Source of the DNA: JAAETI01 sp964195945
GTDB taxonomy: Bacteria > Actinomycetota > Acidimicrobiia > Spongiisociales > UBA5794
Direction: 5' to 3'
Assembly (NCBI GenBank): GCA_964195945.1
Contig: CAXMRC010000043.1
Span: 1-64,000 of the forward strand
DNA length: 64,000 nt
Shown here: in pieces, positions 41,977-49,772 of the stretch
Position numbering within the stretch: the stretch's first letter is position 1
How the letters are laid out: every line of letters begins with the position of its first letter
Notes under the pieces: model-generated
Told to the model about the DNA's origin: nothing
Databases searched by the model: none
The model's input: only the letters and a program-made list of their open reading frames with translations
Made by a program: the position numbers and the translations under genes

Positions 41977-43005
41977 ATGAGAGACGAGGGCATCCTCATG
42001 ACCGATCCTCTCCCGGAGGAGGAACGCGACGAGGTAACGCTGCGGCCGCGGCACATGGAGGACTTCATTGGCCAGGCCGACCTAAAGGAACGTCTGGCCA
42101 TCCTTATCGAAGCCGCAAAACTACGCGGCGAGTCGGTGGATCATGTCTTGTTTTCCGGCCCGCCGGGGCTAGGCAAAACATCGCTAGCCGGCATTCTTGC
42201 GATCGAGATGGGCGCCCATTTCCAGACGACAAGTGGACCTGCGTTGGAGCGTCCCGGAGACCTCGCCGCTGTTATCACGAATCTCGAGCGCGGCGATGTC
42301 CTGTTTATCGATGAGATTCATCGCCTGCCACGGCAGGTTGAAGAAGTGCTTTACCCTGCAATGGAGGACTTCCAGCTCGACATCGTCGTTGGCAAGGGTC
42401 CCGCGGCACGATCGATCCGTCTCGATCTCCCGCCATTTACCCTGGTGGGAGCGACAACCAGAGTCGGACGCGTAGCACCGCCACTACGTGATCGATTCGG
42501 ATACGTCGCCCGTCTTGACTACTACCACTCGGCAGATCTTGCTCGCATCGTGACGCGCTCCGCTGAGATTCTCGACGTTGCAATGACGCCCGACGGTGCG
42601 GACGCGGTCTCCTATCGATCCCGGGGTACGCCTCGCATTGCCAACCGCTTGCTACGGCGGGTCAGAGACTTTGCCACAGTGCGTTCGAATGGAATCGTCG
42701 ACGGGGAGACGGCGCTGAAAGCGCTGCAGGTATTTGAAGTTGACGACGCCGGACTCGACAAGGTGGACCGAGCCGTCCTCGAAGCCATCATCACCAAATT
42801 TGGCGGCGGTCCGGTTGGGCTATCCACCCTGGCAATCGCAGTCGGCGAAGACCCCGAAACCGTCGAAGACGCCTACGAGCCCTTCTTGCTCCAAGAGGGG
42901 TTTATGCAGCGTACCCCGCGCGGCCGGGTTGCTACCAGGCGCGCCTACGAGCACATCGGGCTAACGCCGCCCGACCCCGGTGGCCAGGGGACACTGATTC
43001 CCTGA
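41977..43005 (+). CDS. ruvB: Holliday junction branch migration ATPase RuvB
   Basis: 342 residues. AAA+ motor with Walker A GPPGLGKT (61-68), Walker B FIDEIH (110-115), sensor 1 in LVGATTR, and the arginine finger in LRDRFGY. The C-terminal winged helix (GGGPVGLSTLAIAVGEDPETVEDAYEPFL) binds DNA. ATG 41977 begins one base after the ruvA stop. An extension of the frame upstream is a shadow over ruvA. Confidence 0.97.
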   Translation: MRDEGILMTDPLPEEERDEVTLRPRHMEDFIGQADLKERLAILIEAAKLRGESVDHVLFSGPPGLGKTSLAGILAIEMGAHFQTTSGPALERPGDLAAVITNLERGDVLFIDEIHRLPRQVEEVLYPAMEDFQLDIVVGKGPAARSIRLDLPPFTLVGATTRVGRVAPPLRDRFGYVARLDYYHSADLARIVTRSAEILDVAMTPDGADAVSYRSRGTPRIANRLLRRVRDFATVRSNGIVDGETALKALQVFEVDDAGLDKVDRAVLEAIITKFGGGPVGLSTLAIAVGEDPETVEDAYEPFLLQEGFMQRTPRGRVATRRAYEHIGLTPPDPGGQGTLIP

Positions 43006-43020
43006 TTCGCTCGATGACTC

Positions 43021-43980
43021 CTAGAAAGTCGGGCCGTCTTTCCAGAGCTGCTCAACGTATACCAGGAAGTCAGTGGACGGATCTTCAAAGAACGTCCTTC
43101 CAAGGTCGATGGCCTCGCCCTGGAGTTGTAGCCGTTTCAGCAGGACGGCGTCAACGACCGCGTCCATTGCGATGTCTGCCACCAGTGCCGGATCATTGTT
43201 GAACCGGGCGAGCAGCATGGCTAGATCGTGGTCGTCGCCGAGAAGATCGGTGAGGTGTTCGAGCTTCTGCTCGATGAGTAGCAAATTCTCCGGGTCGAGA
43301 ACGTTGAGGGCTTCAACTTGATGACGGAGGTACTTGGCACGCTTGCGCCACACATGCAGCAGAGTGTCGGTTGGCGAGTCGGAGATGATCCGCATTCCGC
43401 GGCGTCCTCTCTTGTAGACACGCTGCAGACCAAGCGCGATCGAGGCGAATTCATGAGGGAGCGGCTCGTCTTGTTCTCCATGGAGGACCGACCATCTCGA
43501 GCTGCGATCCCGTACCTGCTCGAGCTGGTCGATGATCGAGGTCATCTGAGCCTGATTCTCCAGCAGCGCTCGCGACTCAGCCAGGTAGCGCTCCTGCAGC
43601 CTTGCGATAAGGGTGGCGACGGCAGCGGAGGTATCCGGATCGTGGGGGAGGAGGCGGTCGAGGACCTCTGCCATGACCCAGGTATCACGGACAGGGCTCA
43701 GCTCTGCCGCAATCAGCTTCAGCATGGCGTTGTCGGTGTGATAACGATCGAGCGAAATGCTGTCGCGCACCAGACGCAGCAAGGCGCGGAGACGCTTTAG
43801 CGCCTTGCGTGTCTCGTGGACCGCAGCTGCCTGGCCCTCCGGCTCGACATCAGCAACCTCCAGGGCGATTCGGAACTGTCGTTCGATAACGCGATCGAGA
43901 CCCTCCCGCAACGTTTCGCCCTCTGCAAAACAAAGTAGCCTCGCGTTTTGCGTTGGGTCCGCATCGGTATCTGTAGTCAC
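43021..43980 (-). CDS. CHAD-domain protein
   Basis: 319 residues from GTG 43980. The domain is helical and rich in His and Arg: AAAVHETRKALKRLRALLRLVRD and DTLLHVWRKRAKYLRHQVEAL are the paired H-x3-K/R-x2-K-R-R motifs that line the basic channel of CHAD proteins, known to bind inorganic polyphosphate. There is no fused CYTH/triphosphatase domain. It is convergent with ruvB and divergent from queA. The start lacks a Shine-Dalgarno and lies about ten bases from a TACCCT -10 candidate, so the mRNA may be leaderless. Confidence 0.82.
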   Translation of the reverse strand: MTTDTDADPTQNARLLCFAEGETLREGLDRVIERQFRIALEVADVEPEGQAAAVHETRKALKRLRALLRLVRDSISLDRYHTDNAMLKLIAAELSPVRDTWVMAEVLDRLLPHDPDTSAAVATLIARLQERYLAESRALLENQAQMTSIIDQLEQVRDRSSRWSVLHGEQDEPLPHEFASIALGLQRVYKRGRRGMRIISDSPTDTLLHVWRKRAKYLRHQVEALNVLDPENLLLIEQKLEHLTDLLGDDHDLAMLLARFNNDPALVADIAMDAVVDAVLLKRLQLQGEAIDLGRTFFEDPSTDFLVYVEQLWKDGPTF

Positions 43981-43988
43981 GATAGGTG

Positions 43989-44046
43989 AGGGTAATCGAT
44001 GGGCCTGGCCGTCGTAGAACCGAACTGCGAGATAGATCGCTACCCT
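43989..44046. promoter_or_regulatory. Divergent CHAD/queA promoter region with paired TACCCT elements
   Basis: TACCCT occurs on the minus strand at 43989-43994, nine bases from the CHAD GTG, and on the plus strand at 44041-44046, eight bases from the queA GTG. Both fit -10 elements placed so that transcripts would start at or near the start codon. Neither gene has a Shine-Dalgarno, consistent with leaderless mRNAs. No clear -35 elements were seen. Confidence 0.4.
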
Positions 44047-44054
44047 CGACGCCC

Positions 44055-45101
44055 GTGAACACCGACCTCTTTGACTACAACCTCCCCGCAGCCGCGATTG
44101 CGCAGACTCCTGTCGAGCCGAGAGACGCCTCACGGCTACTGCGAACTGATCCGCTCGAGGACAGGCTCTTCACCGATCTTCCCGGCTTGCTGCAGCCCGG
44201 CGATCTCGTCGTCGTCAATCGGACCAAGGTACGGGCGGCTCGTCTCTTTGGCCACAAGACGGAGACCGGAGGTTCCGTCGAACTGCTGGTGCTGCGCCGA
44301 GTCGACGAAGCAAGGTGGGAAGGATTGATTCGACCTTCGCGTCGCATTCGTTCCGGCACTCTGCTCCAGTTCGGTTCTATTGCGGGTGAGGTGCTCAGTG
44401 ACCCCGACCGCGGCGAGGTTGTCGTTGCTTTGTCAACTGAGAGTGGAGATGTTGAGGATGCATTTGCTGCCGACGGGCAGATTCCGCTGCCTCCATATAT
44501 CCACACCGATCTCGAGGATGCCGACCGATACCAGACGCTCTTTGCAAAGACGATCGGGTCCGCGGCCGCACCGACAGCGGCGCTCCACTTCACACCAGAG
44601 TTGGTCTCCGCTCTCGGCGAGCGCGGGATTGCAATCGCTGAAGTCGATCTCGAAGTCGGGCTTGATACTTTCCGTCCCATCGGAACCGAAACCATTTCCG
44701 ACCACAAGATGCACACCGAGGCGTGGTCCGTTCCGGCGGAGACGGCTCGGGCGATATCGGTAACTCAGAAACGCGGTGGCCGCGTGGTCGCAGTGGGAAC
44801 GACTGTGGTTCGCACCTTGGAGAGCGCTGCTGGCAAGGATTGCGTTGTGGCCGCGGGACGGGGCAACACGGATCTATTCATAAGCCCGGGGTACCGCACC
44901 AAGGTTGTTGATGTGGTTGTGACCAACTTCCACGCACCACGAACCACGCTGATAGTCATGATCGCGGCCTTCCTCGGCGACCGGTGGCGCGACATCTATG
45001 ACCACGCATTGGAGCACGGCTATCGCTTTTTGTCCTTTGGCGACGCGATGTTGATAGAGAGGCCGGTGAATGAGCGTTACCTGGCGCAGCGCCACGACTG
45101 A
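44055..45101 (+). CDS. queA: S-adenosylmethionine:tRNA ribosyltransferase-isomerase (QueA)
   Basis: 348 residues. Conserved landmarks are LFDYNLPAAAIAQTPVEPRDASRLL, PGDLVVVNRTKVRAARLFG, IPLPPYIHTDLEDADRYQT and AAPTAALHFTPELV, covering the whole family. It transfers the ribosyl part of SAM to preQ1 in tRNA to give epoxyqueuosine. I start at GTG 44055; the upstream extension is not conserved. It overlaps tgt by 32 bp, so both queuosine steps are coupled. Confidence 0.95.
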   Translation: MNTDLFDYNLPAAAIAQTPVEPRDASRLLRTDPLEDRLFTDLPGLLQPGDLVVVNRTKVRAARLFGHKTETGGSVELLVLRRVDEARWEGLIRPSRRIRSGTLLQFGSIAGEVLSDPDRGEVVVALSTESGDVEDAFAADGQIPLPPYIHTDLEDADRYQTLFAKTIGSAAAPTAALHFTPELVSALGERGIAIAEVDLEVGLDTFRPIGTETISDHKMHTEAWSVPAETARAISVTQKRGGRVVAVGTTVVRTLESAAGKDCVVAAGRGNTDLFISPGYRTKVVDVVVTNFHAPRTTLIVMIAAFLGDRWRDIYDHALEHGYRFLSFGDAMLIERPVNERYLAQRHD

Positions 45102-46167
45102 CGGCAAAGCCCGAACCGGGATTCTCGAAACCCCCCACGGTGAGATCGCCACGCCGACCTTCATGCCCGTGGGAACTCGCGGCACCGTCAAAACGGTCGA
45201 CACTGAGGACCTGGAGCGGGTCGGAGCGGAGATGGTTCTCGCCAATACCTATCACTTGATGTTGCGCCCATCCGCCGAGACTGTGGCAGCGCTTGGAGAA
45301 CTCCACGGATTCATGGCATGGCCCGGCCCGATCCTTACCGACTCCGGCGGTTACCAAGTGTTCAGCCTCAACCCGGAAATCTCGGAACAAGGCGTTGCCT
45401 TTCGTTCAACGTATGACGGCTCGCGGGTAGAGCTCACTCCAGAGCGGGCCATTGAGATTCAAGAAATGCTGGGTGCCGATGTCGCGATGATCCTTGACGT
45501 TCTCATCGGTTTGCCTGCCTCGCGGGAAGACACGATCGCAGCGATGGACCGAACGTTGCGATGGGCTGAGCGGGCCATCACTGCCAAGACGCGCGGAGAC
45601 CGTGCCCTGTGGGGAATTGTCCAAGGGGGCTCTGACCCCGATCTACGAGCACGATCGGCGGCCGCGACCGCAGCACTTGGCTTTGCCGGCTTTGGAATCG
45701 GCGGGCTCTCTGTGGGGGAGGCGCCTGCGGCGCGGAACGCGGCCGTCGCGGCGGTAATCCCGGAGCTCCCTGAGGACATGCCGCGATATGTGATGGGTCT
45801 TGGTGATACGGAAGGGCTACTTGATTCTGTCGAAAGAGGCGTTGACCTCTTCGACTGCGTGTTGCCGACACGTCTTGCCCGTCACGGCAAGGTGCTCAGC
45901 CGCACCGGCGACTTCTCGATAAAGCGAGCGGAGTGGGCACAGGCAGATGCCCCCATCGATCCAGATTGCGGCTGCATCGCGTGTCGGCGTTACAGCCGCG
46001 GATATATTCGCCATTTGTTTGGCACCAAGGAGTTTCTGGGCCCCCGGTTGTTGTCGCTGCACAATCTGACTTACACGCTTGACCTGATGCAACGGATCCG
46101 CGCCGCCATTGCCGCGGGAAGATTCGCAGAGTTCCGACTCGAAACGATCACGGCGCGCCAAACTTGA
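45070..46167 (+). CDS. tgt: tRNA-guanine transglycosylase (Tgt) with altered substrate pocket
   Basis: 365 residues, TIM barrel. The catalytic Asp91 (LTDSGGYQVF) and nucleophile Asp262 (DLFDCVLPTR) are present, as are GIVQGG and the zinc site Cys300, Cys302, Cys305 and a distal His near 331. It exchanges guanine-34 for a queuosine precursor in tRNAs with GUN anticodons. In typical bacterial Tgt the pocket reads FDEC-x-PYP; here it is LDVLIGLPAS, so the Cys that helps select preQ1 is Leu145. GAGAGG precedes ATG 45070 inside the end of queA. Confidence 0.93.
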   Translation: MSVTWRSATTDGKARTGILETPHGEIATPTFMPVGTRGTVKTVDTEDLERVGAEMVLANTYHLMLRPSAETVAALGELHGFMAWPGPILTDSGGYQVFSLNPEISEQGVAFRSTYDGSRVELTPERAIEIQEMLGADVAMILDVLIGLPASREDTIAAMDRTLRWAERAITAKTRGDRALWGIVQGGSDPDLRARSAAATAALGFAGFGIGGLSVGEAPAARNAAVAAVIPELPEDMPRYVMGLGDTEGLLDSVERGVDLFDCVLPTRLARHGKVLSRTGDFSIKRAEWAQADAPIDPDCGCIACRRYSRGYIRHLFGTKEFLGPRLLSLHNLTYTLDLMQRIRAAIAAGRFAEFRLETITARQT

Positions 46168-46236
46168 AGTTCTGCACTCGTCATTGGATACGAAACCGCG
46201 GATCAAGGGTATTGTCAGGCGCACTAACCTATGGCG

Positions 46237-46263
46237 GCCCGAGACCACTTTGTTGTCTCGGGC
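46237..46263 (+). promoter_or_regulatory. Perfect 9-bp stem-loop between tgt and yajC
   Basis: GCCCGAGAC (46237-46245) and GTCTCGGGC (46255-46263) with loop CACTTTGTT lie in the 118-bp gap between tgt and yajC, ending 12 bases before the yajC Shine-Dalgarno. No T-run follows. It may be an mRNA processing or stabilising hairpin separating the tRNA-modification genes from the Sec genes, or a weak terminator. Confidence 0.55.
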
Positions 46264-46285
46264 ACAGTTCCCAATGGAGGCTCTA

Positions 46286-46621
46286 GTGCCGTACCACGCG
46301 ATCCTTACCGGGTTGCTCCTTGCAACAGACGAGGCGACAGACGATGCAGCAGGCTCGCTGCTCGGTCTGGTGCTGCCATTGATCATTTTCGGTGGGCTGT
46401 TTTATGTCGCTCTAATCCTTCCGCAGCGCCGTCGGCGACGACAGATGGAGAATTTGCGCTCCTCTGTTGAGGTTGGCGATCAAGTCAGGACAATTGGGGG
46501 CATCTTGGGCCGGGTCACCAACCTCACCGGAGACGAAGCCACCATCGACGTTGGTGGTGGCACCAAGCTGAGCATCACCGTGCGGGCAATTGCAGAGCGA
46601 CTAGGAGACGAACAAGAGTGA
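46286..46621 (+). CDS. yajC: Preprotein translocase subunit YajC
   Basis: 111 residues. One transmembrane helix (AGSLLGLVLPLIIFGGLFYVALILPQ, about 22-46) is followed by the basic turn RRRRRQMENL and the cytoplasmic domain SSVEVGDQVRTIGGILGRVTNL, the YajC hallmark. GTG 46286 has GGAGG five bases upstream; an ATG four codons earlier overlaps that Shine-Dalgarno and is less likely. It works with SecDF at the translocon. The stop overlaps secD as GTGA. Confidence 0.93.
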   Translation: MPYHAILTGLLLATDEATDDAAGSLLGLVLPLIIFGGLFYVALILPQRRRRRQMENLRSSVEVGDQVRTIGGILGRVTNLTGDEATIDVGGGTKLSITVRAIAERLGDEQE

Positions 46622-48174
46622 ACCGCCGTCCCCTTTGGATCTCGTTGATCCTCACAATGGCCATCGCCTGGGGCTCTGTTGCCGCCATGCTTGGTGTCGG
46701 GTGGGAGCCCAAACTTGGGCTTGACCTTCAGGGCGGGTTCTCCGTCGTGCTTGCAGCTCCCGAAGGTACCGATCGAGAAGTGCTCGACCAGGCCGTAGAA
46801 ACCATGCGCCGCCGTATCGAGAGTCTTGGCGCCGTACAGGAGCCTGAGATCTCGGTCCAGGGCGATCGTCGCATCCTCGTCCAGCTTCCTGGCATCGAAG
46901 ATCGGGAACGGGCCCTCGCCGCAGTTGGTACTACGGGTCAGCTGACGTTTCGCCCCGTTTACGACCTCCAGGTCATCAGTCCTGCCTTTTTGGACGGAAC
47001 CCTTCCGCTTCCGGAGGCGCTGACCGCCACCACAACGACCATGGCTCCTGAGGATGGTGCGGCGACAGAAACCACGACAACCACAACCACGACGACCCAG
47101 CCTCCGGTAATCCCAGATGACATCGACCCGGAAACAGGGCTGAGCCTTGTCGACGACCCGGAGAAGCTGGTGTACCTCAATGACGACACCGGTCTCTTCT
47201 ACGCTCTCGGGCCAGCATTCCTCACCGGTATTGACCTGACGGGTGCCGAGGCCGGGTTCGCCGGCGTCCAAATCGGGGCTGGTGGTGGGTGGACCGTCGA
47301 TCCCGCATTCACCTCCGAAGGCGGCGCCAAGTTTGAGGAAGCCACGGGAATTCTGTCCACGTACACATACGGTGACGTTCGGCGCCAGATGGCGATCGTG
47401 CTCGATGGAACAGTGATTTCGGCCCCGTCGATCGCTCAAGATGTCGCCCCCGGTGAGATCCTCGACGCCGGTAGTGTCATCATTACCCTCGGCACCGATG
47501 GGGATTCGCAAGCGGAGGCGGAGGATCTCGCCACGGTGCTCCGCTACGGTGCGCTCCCGACCACTTTCGAACGGGAGAGCGAAGGCTCCGTATCGGCCAG
47601 TCTCGGCTCTGACTCATTGCGGGCGGGAATGGATTCCGGGATCGCAGGTCTGATTCTGGTGGCTATCGCCCTTATCGCCTACTACCGAGTTCTTGGTCTT
47701 ATCGCGGTCCTGGGCTTCACTGTCTTTGGGTCATTGCTCATCGGGATCATTGTGCTCCTCGGTCAGTTCCAGGGAACGACTCTCACCCTGGCCGGGGTCA
47801 CCGGCATCATCGTTTCGATAGGTATCACCGCCGACTCGTACATTGTCTTCTTTGAGCGAATAAAGGAAGAACATCGCAGAGGTCGAGCGCTGCGACCGGC
47901 GGTCGATTACGGCTTCAAGAGAGCGTTTCACACCATCGTTACCGCAGACACGGTGACCCTGGTCGGCTCTGCTCTACTCTGGCTTCTCGCGATTGGCCCG
48001 GTTAAAGGCTTTGCCCTCACCCTGGGTTTGGCGACGATCATCGACGTGATTGTTGCGTATTACTTCACTCGTCCGTTCGCAACCCTTCTCGTGCGAAGCC
48101 GCTTTGGTGAGGGCGGGGCGCTGAGCATGCGGGGTGCCATGGGCCGACCTGCGGAGGAAGGGGCGGCGACATGA
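46618..48174 (+). CDS. secD: Protein translocase subunit SecD
   Basis: 518 residues. Helix 1 is followed by LGLDLQGGFSVVLAAP, the SecD D1 motif. The P1 head domain is interrupted at about 136-160 by a Thr-rich, low-complexity segment with nine consecutive Thr (near 47070-47098). Five C-terminal helices begin with LRAGMDSGIAGLILVAIALIAYYR and include TGIIVSIGITADSYIVFFERIKEE with the proton-pathway Asp. SecDF uses the proton gradient to pull exported proteins across. It overlaps secF by ATGA. Confidence 0.95.
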   Translation: MNRRPLWISLILTMAIAWGSVAAMLGVGWEPKLGLDLQGGFSVVLAAPEGTDREVLDQAVETMRRRIESLGAVQEPEISVQGDRRILVQLPGIEDRERALAAVGTTGQLTFRPVYDLQVISPAFLDGTLPLPEALTATTTTMAPEDGAATETTTTTTTTTQPPVIPDDIDPETGLSLVDDPEKLVYLNDDTGLFYALGPAFLTGIDLTGAEAGFAGVQIGAGGGWTVDPAFTSEGGAKFEEATGILSTYTYGDVRRQMAIVLDGTVISAPSIAQDVAPGEILDAGSVIITLGTDGDSQAEAEDLATVLRYGALPTTFERESEGSVSASLGSDSLRAGMDSGIAGLILVAIALIAYYRVLGLIAVLGFTVFGSLLIGIIVLLGQFQGTTLTLAGVTGIIVSIGITADSYIVFFERIKEEHRRGRALRPAVDYGFKRAFHTIVTADTVTLVGSALLWLLAIGPVKGFALTLGLATIIDVIVAYYFTRPFATLLVRSRFGEGGALSMRGAMGRPAEEGAAT

Positions 48175-49232
48175 GCCTATGGCGCAATCTCTACCGTGGT
48201 GAGACCGAATTCGACTTTGTGCGGCATCGTCGCAGGTTCTTTGTCATCTCGGCAGTTCTAATTGGAGTGTCCCTTCTCTCGCTTCTCGTCCGTGGCCTCG
48301 ATGGCAACGTCGACTTCACCGGCGGAACGATTGTGGAAGCCCCAAATGTTGCGGCGGCCGACGTTGGCGATTTCCGTGATGGTCTTTCGGCCATCGGCCA
48401 GGACGGGGCGCGAGTCCAGTTGAGAACTGAGCGCGACGAGTCTGAGACTGTTGTGGTCCAGACCGAGGCCCTCAGCGTCGAAGACCGTGACGAGCTACTC
48501 GACACGATTGCCGCCGTCGCCGGCATCGACGCGAACGACGCGTCGATTGATGCGGTCGGTCCTACATTTGGTTCCGAGATCACCCGCCGGGCCGTTGAAG
48601 CTCTCATCATTTTCTTGATCGTGGTCGCTCTATTCATCACGTGGCGGTTTGAGTGGAAGATGGCTGCCGGCGCTCTTGCGGCCCTGTTCCACGATCTCAT
48701 CATCACGGCCGGCGTGTACTCAGTCGTTGGGTTTGAGGTGACGCCAGCAACGGTGATCGCGATTCTGACCATTTTGGGTTATTCCCTTTACGACACAGTG
48801 GTTGTGTTTGACAAGATCACCGAGAACGTCCACGAGTTGGGGAGCCGGCATACATTCACCGAGATTGCCAATCTCTCCATGAACCAGGTGTTGATGCGGT
48901 CGATCAATACGTCGCTCACCTCGCTGCTACCAATTGGGAGCTTGTTGCTGGTGGGCTCGTATCTTCTTGGCGCCACAACGCTTCGTGAGTTTGCTCTTGC
49001 GCTTTTCATCGGTATCGCCGCCGGTACCTACTCGTCGATCTTCGTTGCCAGTCCGCTCCTGACTGAGTGGAAAGAGCGCGAACCCGAGTGGAAGAGAATG
49101 CAACGTCGGGTTGAGCGTCGCTCCGGTCAGACAACCCTGACCGCGGCAGAGACGGCTACAGCGACGGCGACGGAGGAGCGAGCAACCGGTGCGGCACCAC
49201 GTGCTCCCAAACAGCGCAGCAAGCGCCGGTAG
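48171..49232 (+). CDS. secF: Protein translocase subunit SecF
   Basis: 353 residues. After helix 1 comes GLDGNVDFTGGTIVEAP, the SecF counterpart of the D1 motif. Helices from about 140 include LAALFHDLIITAGVYSVVGFEVTPATVIAILTILGYSLYDTVVVFDKITEN, a run typical of SecF. The basic C-terminal tail (residues 310-353, ending KQRSKRR) is longer than usual and Ala/Thr-rich. It forms the SecDF complex with its neighbour. Confidence 0.95.
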   Translation: MSLWRNLYRGETEFDFVRHRRRFFVISAVLIGVSLLSLLVRGLDGNVDFTGGTIVEAPNVAAADVGDFRDGLSAIGQDGARVQLRTERDESETVVVQTEALSVEDRDELLDTIAAVAGIDANDASIDAVGPTFGSEITRRAVEALIIFLIVVALFITWRFEWKMAAGALAALFHDLIITAGVYSVVGFEVTPATVIAILTILGYSLYDTVVVFDKITENVHELGSRHTFTEIANLSMNQVLMRSINTSLTSLLPIGSLLLVGSYLLGATTLREFALALFIGIAAGTYSSIFVASPLLTEWKEREPEWKRMQRRVERRSGQTTLTAAETATATATEERATGAAPRAPKQRSKRR

Positions 49233-49241
49233 GATGTAGTT

Positions 49242-49772
49242 GTGATAGAAACAAGGATGCGTTCGTTTATCCGTGATGTCCCGGATTTTCCTGAGCCAGG
49301 CATCGTCTTCAAGGACATCACCCCGCTTTTGGGTGACTATGGCGCCTTCAATGAAGCGATCGACGCGATGATCGAACCGTTTCATGACAGTGGTATCACG
49401 AAGGTGGTCGGTGTTGAGGCGCGAGGTTTCATCTTTGCAGCACCAATAGCGATGCGTCTCGGTGCCGGATTTGTCCCGGTGCGGAAACCGGGCAAGCTTC
49501 CCCATCATGTGCACCACCAGGTCTACGACCTCGAGTACGGCACAGACCGAGTCGAGATTCACCGCGACGCCGCCACTCCAGACGACCATGTTCTGGTGGT
49601 GGACGACGTGCTGGCAACGGGGGGAACGGGCCGGGCATCGACAGACCTTATCCGTGCTCTCGGCGCCCATGTGGTCGGGTTCACCGTGCTGGCCGAATTG
49701 GCCTTCCTCGGCGGCCGGGAGCGGCTGGGGGGAGTCGATGTGCACGCGGTGGTCAGGTATGGCGCTTCCTGA
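49242..49772 (+). CDS. apt: Adenine phosphoribosyltransferase
   Basis: 176 residues. IRDVPDFPEPGIVFKDITPLLGD and GVEARGFIFAAPIAMRLGAGFVPVRKPGKLP are Apt-specific, and the PRPP-binding motif is VLVVDDVLATGGTG. It salvages adenine to AMP. GTG 49242 has AGGAT upstream. It overlaps rel by 14 bp, the conserved secF-apt-rel order of Actinomycetota. Confidence 0.95.
   Translation: MIETRMRSFIRDVPDFPEPGIVFKDITPLLGDYGAFNEAIDAMIEPFHDSGITKVVGVEARGFIFAAPIAMRLGAGFVPVRKPGKLPHHVHHQVYDLEYGTDRVEIHRDAATPDDHVLVVDDVLATGGTGRASTDLIRALGAHVVGFTVLAELAFLGGRERLGGVDVHAVVRYGAS

Noticed and set aside
46480..47511. 343-residue minus-strand frame opposite secD
   Set aside because: Shadow of secD; no domain, and secD is unambiguous.
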